Counted from the first letter of the stretch, positions 53,357-63,528 are shown. The stretch is 64,000 nucleotides of DNA from Sutcliffiella horikoshii (GCF_020524325.1 NZ_JAIVKY010000011.1:111678-175677), one strand, 5' to 3'. Made by a program: numbers and translations. The notes: generated by a model from the sequence alone, not told the origin.

Positions 53357-54652
53357 TTATGCATTCGCTAATTCTTTGAATGCGTGTTCAACTGCATCTA
53401 GTGTCACTCTTACATCTTCTTCGGTATGTTCGGTTGTTACAAACCAAGCTTCGTATTTGGATGGCGCAAGGTTGATGCCTTGATGAAGCATAAGTTTGAA
53501 GAATTTTGCAAACTGCTCGCCGTCTGTGTTTTCCGCCTGTTCGTAGTTGACTACCGTTTCGTCTGTAAAGTAGATGGTTAGTGCTCCTTTAAGGCGGTTG
53601 ATGGTAATGGTGATTCCGTACTTTTCTGCTCTTTCGAGTATACCTTCTTCTAGCAAGCGGCCGATATGATCGAGGTGCTCATACACTCCCTGTTTTTGAA
53701 GTACTTCCAAGCATGCAATTCCGGATAGTATGGATGCCGGGTTACCTGCCATCGTTCCTGCTTGATATGCTGGGCCTAGTGGCGCAACCTTCTCCATGAT
53801 CTCCGCGCGGCCGCCGTATGCACCAATCGGTAGTCCACCGCCGATGATTTTTCCGAGCGCAGTCAGGTCAGGTGTAATTCCAAGCATGTCTTGCGCACCA
53901 CCATACATAAAGCGGAATGCTGTGATAACTTCATCATAGATAACTAGAGCGCCAGCTTGATGGCTGATGTCGTTAACAGCTTGAAGGAAGCCAGGTTTTG
54001 GTTCAACGATTCCAAAGTTACCGACGATTGGCTCCACAAGTACGCCAGCAATCTGGTCTCCCCATTTTTCCATCGCTTCACGGAATGGCTCAATATCGTT
54101 AAAAGGAACCGTGATGACTTCATTGGCAATGCTCTTTGGTACTCCTGCGGAATCAGGTGTTCCAAGTGTTGCCGGACCAGATCCTGCTGCAACAAGAACA
54201 AGATCCGAATGTCCGTGATAGCAGCCGGCAAACTTGATGATTTTGTCGCGACCTGTGTAAGCGCGTGCCACACGAATGGTTGTCATTACGGCTTCTGTAC
54301 CGGAATTGACGAAACGAACTTTGTCCATTCCAGGCATCGCTTCTTTAAGCATTTTCGCGAATCTCACTTCATGGGGAGTAGGAGTTCCGTATAGGATCCC
54401 GGTTTGTGCCGCTTTTGTTATAGCTTCTGTTATATGTGGATGGGCATGACCGGTGATGATCGGGCCGTATGCTGCCAAGTAGTCGATGTATTTGTTGCCG
54501 TCCACATCCCAGAAATAAGCTCCTTCCGCGCGTTCCATTACTACCGGTGCACCGCCGCCAACCGCTTTATAGGAACGTGACGGGCTGTTCACGCCGCCGA
54601 CGATATGTTGCAGGGCTTCTTCATGTATTTGTTGTGATTTAGAAAAGTTCAT
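53357..54652 (-). CDS. gsaB: Glutamate-1-semialdehyde 2,1-aminomutase (GsaB)
   Basis: PLP enzyme making 5-aminolevulinate for heme. 431 residues of the class III aminotransferase fold: [50 protein letters not shown] and the PLP lysine in [14 protein letters not shown]. In B. subtilis gsaB is the second copy apart from the hem operon and stands at the same place. It is followed by its own terminator and preceded by a 350-bp gap with no other gene. Confidence 0.92.
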   Translation of the reverse strand: MNFSKSQQIHEEALQHIVGGVNSPSRSYKAVGGGAPVVMERAEGAYFWDVDGNKYIDYLAAYGPIITGHAHPHITEAITKAAQTGILYGTPTPHEVRFAKMLKEAMPGMDKVRFVNSGTEAVMTTIRVARAYTGRDKIIKFAGCYHGHSDLVLVAAGSGPATLGTPDSAGVPKSIANEVITVPFNDIEPFREAMEKWGDQIAGVLVEPIVGNFGIVEPKPGFLQAVNDISHQAGALVIYDEVITAFRFMYGGAQDMLGITPDLTALGKIIGGGLPIGAYGGRAEIMEKVAPLGPAYQAGTMAGNPASILSGIACLEVLQKQGVYEHLDHIGRLLEEGILERAEKYGITITINRLKGALTIYFTDETVVNYEQAENTDGEQFAKFFKLMLHQGINLAPSKYEAWFVTTEHTEEDVRVTLDAVEHAFKELANA

Positions 54653-55003
54653 ATTTAATTGAATCCTCCTGGTTCATTTGTTTGGTAAAAGAAATGATAC
54701 GTTATTTTATCATGAAAGGTGTGGTGATGTAATGGAGAATGGTTAGTGAAGTCATCGTAGAGACCTAACGATGCCAAAAAAGGAAGGAAGCGAGGAATTC
54801 TGTCATCTCTTAATCCCTACCACCTACAGTTACAGCAGCCCATAGTTTTTTAACCCCACATTTCGCCCTCAATAAGCAATCAAGCAATTCCCAAAGCTTC
54901 CCGTTTGAGTGTTACCCCTCACTTGTAATACACTAGTCTTTATGAGCTTTTTTCAAAAAAGTAATCTTCAAATGTTCATTTATATAGAAAGGAAGTAACC
55001 TAG

Positions 55004-56059
55004 ATGCATAATGTCATAGAAGTAGATGCACTTCGCAAAGAGTTTAAAGCATATTCTAGTCGTTCTGGTTTAAAAGGAGCATTCCGCGACCTTTTTACAA
55101 GAAACTATAAAATAGTGCCAGCCGTCAACGATGTTTCTTTTACCATCAAGCAAGGAGAAATGGTTGGGTATATTGGGGAGAACGGTGCAGGAAAGTCGAC
55201 CACCATTAAAATGCTGACTGGGATTCTTACCCCGACAGCCGGAACTGTCCGTGTTAATGGCATGAACCCTCATAAAGAAAGGGAAGAGTTTGTTCGTTCC
55301 ATCGGTGTTGTGTTCGGTCAGCGCTCCCAGCTATGGTGGGACATTGCGGTTCAAGAATCTTTCCGTCTGCTGAAAAAAGTATATAAGGTCTCAGATGAGG
55401 ACTATAACGAGCATATGGACCATGTCATTAAAACGCTAGATATCGGCCATCTCCTAGACAAGCCGGTACGAAAGCTTTCGCTTGGTCAACGTATGCGTTG
55501 TGAACTGGCCGCGGCGCTCATTCACAATCCGCCACTGCTTTTCTTGGACGAGCCGACAATCGGCTTGGATGTGTTAGTAAAGCTAAAAATTCGTCAGTTC
55601 TTAAAAGAGATTAACGAAAAATATAAAACAACCATCCTACTAACTACACATGACATGGCAGATATTGAAGCGCTTTGTGAACGAGTGGTCATGTTAGATG
55701 AAGGAAAAGTCATTTATGATGGTTCTCTTCAAAAACTTCGTAACAACTGGGGAGAAGGCAAGCAAATTCGATTCCAGTTCGCTCAAAACGTGACAGAAGA
55801 ACAACTAACGCCGCTGACACCAGATCTTGAAGTACTCTGGAAAAATGAAGGGAAAGAGACGATTTGGAGCGCGGTGGTTTCGAAAGAGGAAGAGGAAATT
55901 TCTGAACTTATCGGCAGGGTAGTAGGTCAATTTGCCATCACTGACCTGACCATTCAAGAGATTTCTACAGAGGAAATAATCCGCAATATCTATGATAAGG
56001 GGATGGTTGCCGGCACGGATCCAACCTCCGAAAAGCAGCCGGTGTTGAATCATGGATAA
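55004..56059 (+). CDS. ABC transporter ATP-binding protein (ABC-2 type)
   Basis: A 351-residue ATPase: Walker A GENGAGKSTTIKML, Q-loop GQRSQLWWDI, signature LSLGQRMRCELAAAL, Walker B LLFLDEPTIGLD and H-loop TTHDM. The C-terminal 100 residues form a regulatory extension, as in DrrA-like exporters. The gene overlaps the next permease by 8 bp, and a second permease follows 3 bp later, giving a complete exporter. AAGGAAG precedes ATG 55004. The substrate is unknown. Not part of the B. subtilis order here. Confidence 0.9.
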   Translation: MHNVIEVDALRKEFKAYSSRSGLKGAFRDLFTRNYKIVPAVNDVSFTIKQGEMVGYIGENGAGKSTTIKMLTGILTPTAGTVRVNGMNPHKEREEFVRSIGVVFGQRSQLWWDIAVQESFRLLKKVYKVSDEDYNEHMDHVIKTLDIGHLLDKPVRKLSLGQRMRCELAAALIHNPPLLFLDEPTIGLDVLVKLKIRQFLKEINEKYKTTILLTTHDMADIEALCERVVMLDEGKVIYDGSLQKLRNNWGEGKQIRFQFAQNVTEEQLTPLTPDLEVLWKNEGKETIWSAVVSKEEEEISELIGRVVGQFAITDLTIQEISTEEIIRNIYDKGMVAGTDPTSEKQPVLNHG

Positions 56060-56843
56060 ATATATTGAAATGATACGCATCCGCTTTTTGATGATGCTGG
56101 CGTATCGAACGAACTATTACTCTGGTATTTTGATCTATAGCATTAATATAGGTGCCTATTATTTTCTTTGGCAAGCAATTTATAGTGGAAAAGAAGATAT
56201 CCAAGGCATCTCCACCATCCAAATGACAACCTATGTCGCTGTCGCTTGGATGGCCCGGGCATTTTATTTTAATAATATTGACCGTGAAATCGCACAGGAG
56301 ATAAAAGAAGGTAAGGTTGCCGTCGAATTGATAAGGCCGTATAACTACCTTGGCATGAAAACAATGCAGGGTCTTGGAGAGGGGATTTTCCGCCTGGCAT
56401 TTTTCTCAGTACCAGGAATGGTCATTGTGGCACTCGTCTTTCCGTTAGAGTTCTCCGCAAACTTTGCCACATGGGGGCTTTTCGGTATCTCCATCATCTT
56501 TAGTTTTATCGTGAACACCCAGATAAATTTACTAACTGGAATCATGACGTTCTTTCTATTTAATAATGATGGGTTGATCCGTGCCAAGCGTGTCGTCATT
56601 GATCTGTTTTCCGGGTTGCTGTTGCCAATCAGCTTTTACCCATTATGGGCACAAGATATTATGAGTTTCCTGCCGTTCCAGGCTATCAGTTATATTCCGA
56701 GTATGATCTTTACTGAAGGAATAACAGGAAATGCGGTATTTCAAGCCTTGTTCATGCAGGTGATCTGGGTATTTATTCTTATTATACCAATTCAATTGCT
56801 ATGGAATTTGGCGAAAAAACAACTAGTCGTGCAAGGAGGGTGA
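56052..56843 (+). CDS. ABC-2 family permease 1
   Basis: A 263-residue membrane protein with about six helices, starting MDKYIEMIRIRFLMMLAYRT and containing TQINLLTGIMTFFLFNNDGL. It matches the ABC2_membrane_6 (DUF990) type that occurs as pairs with a DrrA-like ATPase. It overlaps the ATPase gene and is followed at once by a related permease, so the transporter is probably a heterodimer of the two. Confidence 0.87.
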   Translation: MDKYIEMIRIRFLMMLAYRTNYYSGILIYSINIGAYYFLWQAIYSGKEDIQGISTIQMTTYVAVAWMARAFYFNNIDREIAQEIKEGKVAVELIRPYNYLGMKTMQGLGEGIFRLAFFSVPGMVIVALVFPLEFSANFATWGLFGISIIFSFIVNTQINLLTGIMTFFLFNNDGLIRAKRVVIDLFSGLLLPISFYPLWAQDIMSFLPFQAISYIPSMIFTEGITGNAVFQALFMQVIWVFILIIPIQLLWNLAKKQLVVQGG

Positions 56844-56846
56844 GGA

Positions 56847-57632
56847 ATGTTTTATGTTTCGATGTTTTTTCAATACATTGGCCAATATATAAAAACACGG
56901 TTCCAATACAGGGCTGACCTAGTGGTAGAAATCCTCTCCGACTTGTTGTTTCAGGCAGTCAATCTGGTGTTTATCGTGGTTGTCTTCGGCCATACGCAAT
57001 TTTTGAGCGGTTGGAGCAGGGAAGAAATTATCTTCATTTATGGGTTCTTTTTAGTCCCATTTGCACTGTTTTCCGCGTTCTTTAACATTTGGGACTTTAA
57101 TGAAAGATATATTGTAAAAGGAGAAATGGACCGCATTTTGACAAGGCCGATCCATAGTCTGTTTCAAGTGGTGCTTGAGCGGATGGAGCTTGAGTCATTA
57201 TTTGGGGTGTTTACAGGAGCAGCTATCATGATTTATGCAGGTAGCCTACTCGATCTAACTTTTGCTTGGTACGATTATTTTCTATTAATAATCTTTGTGC
57301 TGGGTGGAGCCCTTGTCTATGCGGGAATCTTCATCTTGCTTGCAAGCATCGGTTTCTGGTCAGATGCAAGAACATCGATCATGCCAATGATGTACAATAT
57401 CGGAAACTATGGAAGGTACCCTGTTGATATATACAACAATGTTATTCGATTTGTCTTAACATGGATACTTCCATTTGCCTTTGTCGGAGTTTACCCGTCT
57501 GCATACTTCCTCGGCAGGTCCGAGTGGTATGGTTACGCATTTATGACTCCGTTTATCGGTGTTGCATTTTTTATTCTGGCAGTATTCGTCTGGAATGTCG
57601 GAGTGACGAAATATAGAGGTGCAGGGAATTAG
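56847..57632 (+). CDS. ABC-2 family permease 2
   Basis: A 261-residue membrane protein of the same type as its upstream neighbour, with FNERYIVKGEMDRILTRPIH and NIGNYGRYPVDIYN, typical of DUF990 members. Six hydrophobic segments. Starts 3 bp after permease 1 with GGAGGGTGAG as ribosome site. Last gene of the exporter operon; no clear terminator follows. Confidence 0.87.
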   Translation: MFYVSMFFQYIGQYIKTRFQYRADLVVEILSDLLFQAVNLVFIVVVFGHTQFLSGWSREEIIFIYGFFLVPFALFSAFFNIWDFNERYIVKGEMDRILTRPIHSLFQVVLERMELESLFGVFTGAAIMIYAGSLLDLTFAWYDYFLLIIFVLGGALVYAGIFILLASIGFWSDARTSIMPMMYNIGNYGRYPVDIYNNVIRFVLTWILPFAFVGVYPSAYFLGRSEWYGYAFMTPFIGVAFFILAVFVWNVGVTKYRGAGN

Positions 57633-57760
57633 AAATAGTGGATTGAAGCGAGTGCCTGCAGCGAAAAGGAACGATTAAACTTTATACCAACAAAAAAGCA
57701 TACCTGTTCTTCCGGCGCGTATATTGTACTAATGGCATGTCCGCGCATTGGAGGAATAGG

Positions 57761-58174
57761 ATGCTTTATTTATTTATCGTCATCTTCATATTCATCGCTA
57801 TTTTCATAAGTTTTTCCCATGTGTTTTCTTCAGAAAGCAGAAGCATTCCTTATGTCTCAAAAGAAACACTATTGCTGTTACTGTTGATATACTCGACACT
57901 GTTGCTTTCGTTTGGACTTTTATATACGGTATTGCATATTGAAGGACACCCGGTCTTGTTGGAAAGGGGCGAAATAATTAGCGGAAGCTACTTTTCCATT
58001 TTCTTTCGCTCAGTCTATTTCAGTGCCATCACCATCTTGACGGTAGGGTATGGAGATATTACACCAATAGGTATCGGTAGGGCCATTGCGATGACAGAGG
58101 CGTTGATTGGCTTTGTCATGCCTGCAGCCTTTGTGGTCCGGGTTGTCCTGCATATGGACGGGCGTGAGAGATAA
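57761..58174 (+). CDS. Two-helix potassium channel
   Basis: A 137-residue membrane protein with an N-terminal helix, a second helix at about 38-60, then pore loop with selectivity filter TILTVGYGDITPIG and a last helix (MTEALIGFVMPAAFVVRVV). This is the KcsA/YugO-type pore; no RCK domain is attached. It probably forms a K+ channel tetramer, gating unknown. ATG 57761 has GGAGG 6 nt upstream; the in-frame start at 57737 does not. Confidence 0.82.
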   Translation: MLYLFIVIFIFIAIFISFSHVFSSESRSIPYVSKETLLLLLLIYSTLLLSFGLLYTVLHIEGHPVLLERGEIISGSYFSIFFRSVYFSAITILTVGYGDITPIGIGRAIAMTEALIGFVMPAAFVVRVVLHMDGRER

Positions 58175-58180
58175 ACTCTA

Positions 58181-58339
58181 CTAATTACCCTCGTTTAGAA
58201 AACGGTTGGACAACGCAGATATCGGTTCCGGACAGTTGGCGTCAACGTTTAAAGGAGTCTCTATGGACTTCTGGTTGACGCTGATTTTTTTATGGTGTTC
58301 TGTTACTGCACCTTCATGAAGTACCTCTTCTTTCTTCAT
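58181..58339 (-). CDS. Small uncharacterised protein
   Basis: A 52-residue open frame, MKKEEVLHEGAVTEHHKKIS at the start and CPEPISALSNRFLNEGN at the end, with one cysteine and no membrane segment. GGAGAAAGTGA lies before ATG 58339. It is convergent with the channel gene and divergent from bcp. I recognise no family. An inverted repeat (GCGTCAAC/GTTGACGC) lies within it, so a non-coding role cannot be ruled out. Confidence 0.55.
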   Translation of the reverse strand: MKKEEVLHEGAVTEHHKKISVNQKSIETPLNVDANCPEPISALSNRFLNEGN

Positions 58340-58480
58340 TTCACTTTCTCCATTCTATAATGATTTTTAATTAGTGTAAGTCATTTTAGAAAGTATATGT
58401 ATGCTACCTCATTTCTTGATAATTCTTCATTCTTTCGATAGGCTTAAAGAAAGAGTATTAGATTAAGGAGGAGTTTTAAG

Positions 58481-58948
58481 ATGACAATAGAAGTTGGCAA
58501 TAAGGCACCTGATTTTTCGTTGCTTTCCAATACAGGGGAAGCAGTGACCCTATCAAGTTTTCAAGGCAAAAATGTGGTTCTGTACTTTTACCCAAAAGAT
58601 ATGACCCCGGGATGTACCACGCAGGCGTGCGATTTCCGTGATATGCATGAGGACTTCTCGAATCTTGACACGGTAATACTTGGAGTCAGTCCAGACCCTC
58701 AATCTAGGCATGAAAAGTTTATTGAGAAGCATGGTTTGCCGTTTATGCTTTTAGTGGACGAGAATCATGAAGTGGCTGAACTTTATGACGTATGGAAGCT
58801 GAAGAAGAATTTCGGCAAAGAGTATATGGGAATTGAACGGTCTACCTTCATCATCAATAAAGAAGGTGAACTAGTAAAAGAGTGGAGAAAAGTAAAAGTG
58901 AAGGGCCATGTGGAAGAGGCTTTAAGCTTTATAAAAGAGAACTTATAA
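58481..58948 (+). CDS. bcp: Thioredoxin-dependent thiol peroxidase (Bcp)
   Basis: A 155-residue peroxiredoxin that reduces peroxides with electrons from thioredoxin. Peroxidatic Cys45 and resolving Cys50 in DMTPGCTTQACDFRD; other family elements are NKAPDFSLLSN, GVSPDPQSRHEKF and GIERSTFIINKEG. Same place as ygaF in B. subtilis, near perR. AAGGAGGAG precedes ATG 58481. The stretch 58949-59310 holds one terminator and no gene. Confidence 0.92.
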   Translation: MTIEVGNKAPDFSLLSNTGEAVTLSSFQGKNVVLYFYPKDMTPGCTTQACDFRDMHEDFSNLDTVILGVSPDPQSRHEKFIEKHGLPFMLLVDENHEVAELYDVWKLKKNFGKEYMGIERSTFIINKEGELVKEWRKVKVKGHVEEALSFIKENL

Positions 58949-59055
58949 GAGGAAAAGCCTTTTTTTAAATAATTAAGGCAAACGTCTAACTACAAAAGGC
59001 TCATAAGTGAGTATTTTATAGTGTAGGGCATACCTCCTCAAAAGTTGACGTGATT

Positions 59056-59090
59056 AGAGTGCGAGCATAAAGCTTGCACTCCTTTTTTAT
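59056..59090 (+). terminator. Terminator hairpin downstream of bcp
   Basis: GAGTGCGAGC pairs with GCTTGCACTC around ATAAA, followed by CTTTTTT. Confidence 0.75.
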
Positions 59091-59310
59091 GATATGAATT
59101 TATGTATTATGGGTAAAGTAAAGAAAGAACAATATGGACAAGGACGTTAGCTTGATAAAGGATACATAGTATTAGTATTATTTTAAAAATTGGTTATTTT
59201 GCGCGTATTCCTTGAACCCTTCCATCTCTCAAGTTTTTTTATTATACTGATAAAGGATTTTTTCCTATTATTTTTTGAAAATTTAATAGATTGAGAAAGG
59301 GGATTTTATC

Positions 59311-60858
59311 ATGGAAGCAACTCAAAAGAAACGCGGCTTCGTTATGCGTGCTCTAGACAGTATTGAGCGCATTGGTAATAAGCTACCTCATCCGGTTACG
59401 TTATTCGCGATTTTCGCGTTATTGGTAATTGTCGCTTCTGGAATTTTTTCCAGCATGGGTGTACAAGTGGACGATCCTTTAAACGAGGGAGAAGTTCTTA
59501 CTGTCAAGAATCTAATGAGCTCAGAAGGAATTGCTTATATCTTTGAAAGTGCCGTTACAAACTTTACAGGATTTGCTCCACTTGGGACAGTTCTTGTAAC
59601 GATGATTGGTATCGGTATTGCAGAAAGATCAGGACTTATCAGTGCAGGTCTTCGCGGCTTGGTAACATCTGTTCCCAAACAACTGATGACAGCTGCTCTA
59701 GTATTCGGAGGCATAATGTCTTCTATGGCGGCAGATGCTGGATATGTTGTATTGACACCGCTTGGTGCAGTACTTTTCGCAGGACTTGGAAGGCATCCAC
59801 TTGCTGGACTTGCAGCAGCGTTTGCCGGTGTATCTGCAGGTTTCAGTGCAAACTTGCTGTTAACATCTCTTGATCCGTTATTAGGGTCTTTAACACAAGA
59901 AGCCGCAGCAACGGTTGACCCAGAATATGCTGCAGGCATGAACTACATGATGAACTTCTACTTCATGTTCGCTTCTGTATTCGTTCTAACTATTATTGGT
60001 ACGTTCGTTACCGATAAAATTGTTGAACCTCGTCTTGGTGAGTATAAGGGTGCTTATAAAGGTGACGTTGACTTCTTAAAACCTGAAGAGAAAAAAGGAT
60101 TATGGGCTGCATTGTTTGCTTTCATCGCAACTATTGCAGTAATGGCTTTACTAGTTGTACCTTCTTGGGGACCACTACGTGGAGACGGCTCATTCTTAGA
60201 AGCGCCATTCTTCCATACATTAGTACCAGTAATTCTAATTATGTTCTTCATTCCGGGACTTGTTTATGGAATGATCACCAAATCAATTAAGAATGATAAA
60301 GATGTAGCTAACCAAATGTCTGACACAATGGCAACCATGGGTGCATACATTGTACTGGCATTTGTAGCTGGTCAGTTTGTTGCTTACTTTAATGAAACAA
60401 ACCTTGGCCTTGTTCTGGCGGTAAATGGTGCAGAACTCATCCAAGGTATCGGTTTTGATAGCGAAAATCGATTCATGAGTATCTTATTAATTCTTGTGTT
60501 TATGATAGTAGCTGGATTCATCAACCTGTTTATCGGAAGTGCTTCTGCTAAATGGGCAATCATGGCGCCGGTATTCGTTCCAATGATGATGGGTCTGGGG
60601 TATTCACCTGAGCTTACTCAATTGGCATATCGTTTAGCTGATTCGACTACAAACGTCATCTCACCATTAATGCCATACTTCGCAATCGTTATCGCGTTTG
60701 CGCAAAAGTATGATAAAAAGGTGGGGATTGGTACCCTAATCTCTACGATGATTCCGTACTCTGTGTTCTTCTCCATTGTATGGGTTATCATGCTAATCGT
60801 TTGGATCCTTACAGGCTTACCGATTGGACCGAACGCACCAATTGATTATGTAGGGTAA
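59311..60858 (+). CDS. AbgT family transporter
   Basis: A 515-residue membrane protein of the AbgT family, linked to p-aminobenzoyl-glutamate uptake and, in other members, to sulfonamide efflux. Motifs: LPHPVTLFAIFALLVI, FTGFAPLGTVLVTMIGIGIAE, SSMAADAGYVVLTPLGA, GSASAKWAIMAPVFVPM and DSTTNVISPLMPYF. About 11-13 helices. GAAAGGGG precedes ATG 59311. Monocistronic and closed by a strong terminator. It is an extra gene relative to the B. subtilis order. Confidence 0.9.
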   Translation: MEATQKKRGFVMRALDSIERIGNKLPHPVTLFAIFALLVIVASGIFSSMGVQVDDPLNEGEVLTVKNLMSSEGIAYIFESAVTNFTGFAPLGTVLVTMIGIGIAERSGLISAGLRGLVTSVPKQLMTAALVFGGIMSSMAADAGYVVLTPLGAVLFAGLGRHPLAGLAAAFAGVSAGFSANLLLTSLDPLLGSLTQEAAATVDPEYAAGMNYMMNFYFMFASVFVLTIIGTFVTDKIVEPRLGEYKGAYKGDVDFLKPEEKKGLWAALFAFIATIAVMALLVVPSWGPLRGDGSFLEAPFFHTLVPVILIMFFIPGLVYGMITKSIKNDKDVANQMSDTMATMGAYIVLAFVAGQFVAYFNETNLGLVLAVNGAELIQGIGFDSENRFMSILLILVFMIVAGFINLFIGSASAKWAIMAPVFVPMMMGLGYSPELTQLAYRLADSTTNVISPLMPYFAIVIAFAQKYDKKVGIGTLISTMIPYSVFFSIVWVIMLIVWILTGLPIGPNAPIDYVG

Positions 60859-60866
60859 TGAAAATG

Positions 60867-60909
60867 AAAACACCTGCTTGTCCATAATGGACTTGCAGGT
60901 GTTTTTTTG
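60867..60909 (+). terminator. Terminator of the AbgT-family gene
   Basis: AAAACACCTGCTTGTCC pairs with GGACTTGCAGGTGTTTT with one mismatch. Confidence 0.88.
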
Positions 60910-60958
60910 CTATAAGGAAAGTAGAAGCTTAAAAATGAAGAATAGGGGATGGGAGCAA

Positions 60959-61513
60959 ATGAAAATCTATACAAAAACAGGCGATAAAGGACAAACTTCA
61001 TTAGTCTATGGTCAAAGAGTGGATAAAAATCATGTGCGAGTAGAAGCATATGGAACATGTGATGAAGCAAACTCGATGATTGGAGTGGCGATTGCCTATC
61101 TTAACGACGAAGATTTCAGTCGTAAAGAAGCATTGTTGAAATCCTTTTCCAATATCCAGACGATCCTATTTCATGTAGGAGCAGAACTCGCTACACCGGC
61201 AGGGAAAGAAGTGAAATGGAAGCTGACAGAAAAGCATGTTAAAAATTTGGAGGACGAAATGGACGAGCTCGATGCAACACTTGCTCCTTTAAAAAATTTC
61301 GTATTACCAGGTGGTTCAAAAGCAGGAGCGGCATTGCACTCCGCACGAACTATCGTTAGAAGAGCAGAAAGGTCTGCTGTAGGTTTGAGCGATGAACTTT
61401 CTCCGAATGTACTTGCCTATTTGAACCGTCTTTCCGATTACCTTTTTGTTGTAGCACGCTACGTAAACAGTCAGTTAAAGAAGGAAGAACCAGTTTTAAA
61501 GCCAGAGGTTTAA
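60959..61513 (+). CDS. Cob(I)alamin adenosyltransferase, PduO type
   Basis: A 184-residue ATP:corrinoid adenosyltransferase. It starts MKIYTKTGDKGQTSLVYGQR, the ATP-binding signature of the PduO family; VEAYGTCDEANSMIG and RTIVRRAERSAVGL with RLSDYLFVVARYVN follow, as in B. subtilis YvqK. ATG 60959 has GGGAGC upstream; the longer frame from 60878 overlaps the terminator. Confidence 0.88.
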   Translation: MKIYTKTGDKGQTSLVYGQRVDKNHVRVEAYGTCDEANSMIGVAIAYLNDEDFSRKEALLKSFSNIQTILFHVGAELATPAGKEVKWKLTEKHVKNLEDEMDELDATLAPLKNFVLPGGSKAGAALHSARTIVRRAERSAVGLSDELSPNVLAYLNRLSDYLFVVARYVNSQLKKEEPVLKPEV

Positions 61514-61549
61514 AATCTGTATAACTTCATATAGATATAAGTAATAACA

Positions 61550-61579
61550 TTGACAAAAATATCAATATCACGGTACACT
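61550..61579 (+). promoter_or_regulatory. perR promoter (sigma-A)
   Basis: TTGACA (61550-61555), 18-nt spacer, TACACT (61574-61579). It is followed directly by the PerR box. Confidence 0.65.
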
Positions 61580-61581
61580 AA

Positions 61582-61596
61582 TTATAAATATTATAA
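61582..61596. promoter_or_regulatory. PerR box upstream of perR
   Basis: TTATAAATATTATAA differs by one base from the Per-box consensus TTATAAT-N-ATTATAA and lies over the expected start of transcription, which predicts autoregulation. Confidence 0.82.
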
Positions 61597-61631
61597 AGTA
61601 ATAATCTTTATGAAAAGTGAGGTGCATGACT

Positions 61632-62066
61632 GTGGCAAACGAACAATTAAAAGAAGCGCTAGAAACGCTAAAACAAACTGGAGTTCGCATAACTCCACAG
61701 CGTCATGCGATTTTAGAGTACCTTATTCAATCTATGTCCCATCCGACAGCTGACGATATATACAAAGCACTTGAAGGAACGTTTCCTAACATGAGTGTCG
61801 CGACTGTTTACAACAACCTGAGAGTTTTTCGCGAAGTTGGTCTTGTAAAAGAATTAACCTACGGAGACAACTCCAGTCGTTTCGACTACGTGACAACCGA
61901 CCATTATCATTTGATCTGTGACGAATGTGGCAAAATCGTCGACTTTCATTATCCAGGTCTTGACGAAGTGGAAGCGTTGGCTGCCCATGTTACTGGATTC
62001 AAAATTGCTCGCCATCGCATGGAAATATACGGAGTTTGCCCTGAATGCGACAAAGGATCTCATTAA
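61632..62066 (+). CDS. perR: Peroxide-responsive repressor PerR
   Basis: Fur-family metal-dependent repressor that senses hydrogen peroxide by histidine oxidation. 144 residues: N-terminal winged helix ([30 protein letters not shown]) and dimerisation domain with metal-site residues in [20 protein letters not shown] and the structural zinc cysteines CDECG and CPECDK. GTG 61632 has GAGGTG 7 nt upstream and matches the N-terminus of B. subtilis PerR; ATG 61626 sits too close to the ribosome site. A Per box lies upstream. Confidence 0.95.
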   Translation: MANEQLKEALETLKQTGVRITPQRHAILEYLIQSMSHPTADDIYKALEGTFPNMSVATVYNNLRVFREVGLVKELTYGDNSSRFDYVTTDHYHLICDECGKIVDFHYPGLDEVEALAAHVTGFKIARHRMEIYGVCPECDKGSH

Positions 62067-62095
62067 CCTCTTGCATCTGGGAAAACAACCAACAT

Positions 62096-62137
62096 AAAAA
62101 AGCTGATAGGACTTAGATCCTATCAGCTTTCTTTTTT
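62096..62137. terminator. Bidirectional terminator between perR and ygzB
   Basis: AAGCTGATAGGA pairs with TCCTATCAGCTT around CTTAGA. The stem overlaps the 3' end of the ygzB coding sequence. Confidence 0.88.
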
Positions 62138-62475
62138 GAGTTATAATCCTCATTGAATTCTTTTCCTTCAAGAGAAGGATCCATCGTTAACGGTTCGTTA
62201 CAATACATGCACATGTCGACACGGCCAAGAACTTTAGTATGCTTCCCACAGTTGGGGCAAACTACTTGTACGGCCTTTGTCGAAAGCATGCCGATCCAGA
62301 AATAAACAACCGTGGAACCAACGATACATAAAAGACCCAATAACATAAACAAAGTCATGACCAACATGTTTCCTTGAAAGAATATTCCTATATACATAAC
62401 GAAGAAACCGATAAAGACAAGACTGAGTGCAAAGGTTCTTATTTTATTAATTTTACTAGAATATTTACGAGCCAT
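62113..62475 (-). CDS. ygzB: YgzB family membrane protein
   Basis: A 120-residue protein, [19 protein letters not shown] at the start, with two membrane helices (about 15-60), then a zinc-ribbon-like part, [19 protein letters not shown] and MYCNEP. Same size and place as B. subtilis YgzB. Function unknown. ATG 62475 has GGAGG 8 nt upstream. Confidence 0.9.
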   Translation of the reverse strand: MARKYSSKINKIRTFALSLVFIGFFVMYIGIFFQGNMLVMTLFMLLGLLCIVGSTVVYFWIGMLSTKAVQVVCPNCGKHTKVLGRVDMCMYCNEPLTMDPSLEGKEFNEDYNSKKKADRI

Positions 62476-62649
62476 GAACACTACCTCCTAAAACAATATA
62501 ATAGCACATTTTATCCAATAATGGAGTTACAGTCACAGACATGTTGAATTTATAAGTTGACCGAATGTTCTGGATTAAAATTGAGAAAAAGGACTTTAAA
62601 AGAAAGTGTCGAATAATAGGGAGAACCCTTTAAATATGGAGGTCTTAAG

Positions 62650-63528
62650 ATGGAAGATTTACTTCGTCCTATCTATCAAGAACGCGCAAGTCAATCAAAC
62701 ACGCAAGGAATATTAATGATAGAAAAGAAAAACCCCGTCAGCCCAAACACAGATAAATTTGACGTTATACTATTTATGGTAGTAAAAGAGCTTGATGAAT
62801 CCTTATACGTCAAACACTATGAATTGCTTCAAAAGAAAGCTGCCCTTTACATTGCAAGTGAAAAACAACTCGAAGAATGGATAACGCTTGGAACCAACCG
62901 GAGAGTCATCGACTGGATTATCAACGGGAAAGTGCTCTTTGACCGAAATGAGTTTATCTATGCGCTAAGAGGTAAACTACTCGATTTCCCTTTGGAAGAT
63001 CGCAAACTGAAAATAGGTTTAGAATTTGCCAAACTGATAAGAAGATATCTTGAGGGTAAAGATTTCTTTGATTCGAAACATTACATCGACGCCTATAATC
63101 ATATCGTCCACTCGCTTCATCATTTGGCAAGACTGGCAGTGATCGATCATGGTTTCCACCCAGAGATCACCGTTTGGAATCAAGTAAAGAAAATCGAACC
63201 GGAAATCTACAAATTATATGAAGAACTAATTCAAGGCGATGAACCTATTGATAAAAGACTGGAACTGCTTTTCCTTGCTAATGAGTTCATGATCTATTCC
63301 AGAACAAGAACCGGAGCCAAACATTTAATAGAAGTATTAATGGAAAAAGAAGAAGCTTGGTCTTACAATGAAATGCTGCACCACCCTAAACTCCAAAAGT
63401 ATTCTGTGGATTTAAGTGTTCTGGTAGAATACTTGGTGGAAAAAGGCTTCCTCGAAGTGGAAAAGAAACAAACCAAAGGTAACGGTGTTTTTCACCGCCT
63501 TTATCAGGTTGCCCCAGAGAAATCATAA
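62650..63528 (+). CDS. ygxA: YgxA nucleotidyltransferase-like protein
   Basis: A 292-residue soluble protein, MEDLLRPIYQERASQSNT at the start. FDVILFMVVKELDES resembles the core of nucleotidyltransferase-fold proteins; a helical region (HSLHHLARLAVIDHGFHPE) and a C-terminal winged-helix-like end (LVEYLVEKGFLEVEKKQ) follow. Stands just before an rRNA operon, as in B. subtilis. Function unknown. Confidence 0.87.
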   Translation: MEDLLRPIYQERASQSNTQGILMIEKKNPVSPNTDKFDVILFMVVKELDESLYVKHYELLQKKAALYIASEKQLEEWITLGTNRRVIDWIINGKVLFDRNEFIYALRGKLLDFPLEDRKLKIGLEFAKLIRRYLEGKDFFDSKHYIDAYNHIVHSLHHLARLAVIDHGFHPEITVWNQVKKIEPEIYKLYEELIQGDEPIDKRLELLFLANEFMIYSRTRTGAKHLIEVLMEKEEAWSYNEMLHHPKLQKYSVDLSVLVEYLVEKGFLEVEKKQTKGNGVFHRLYQVAPEKS

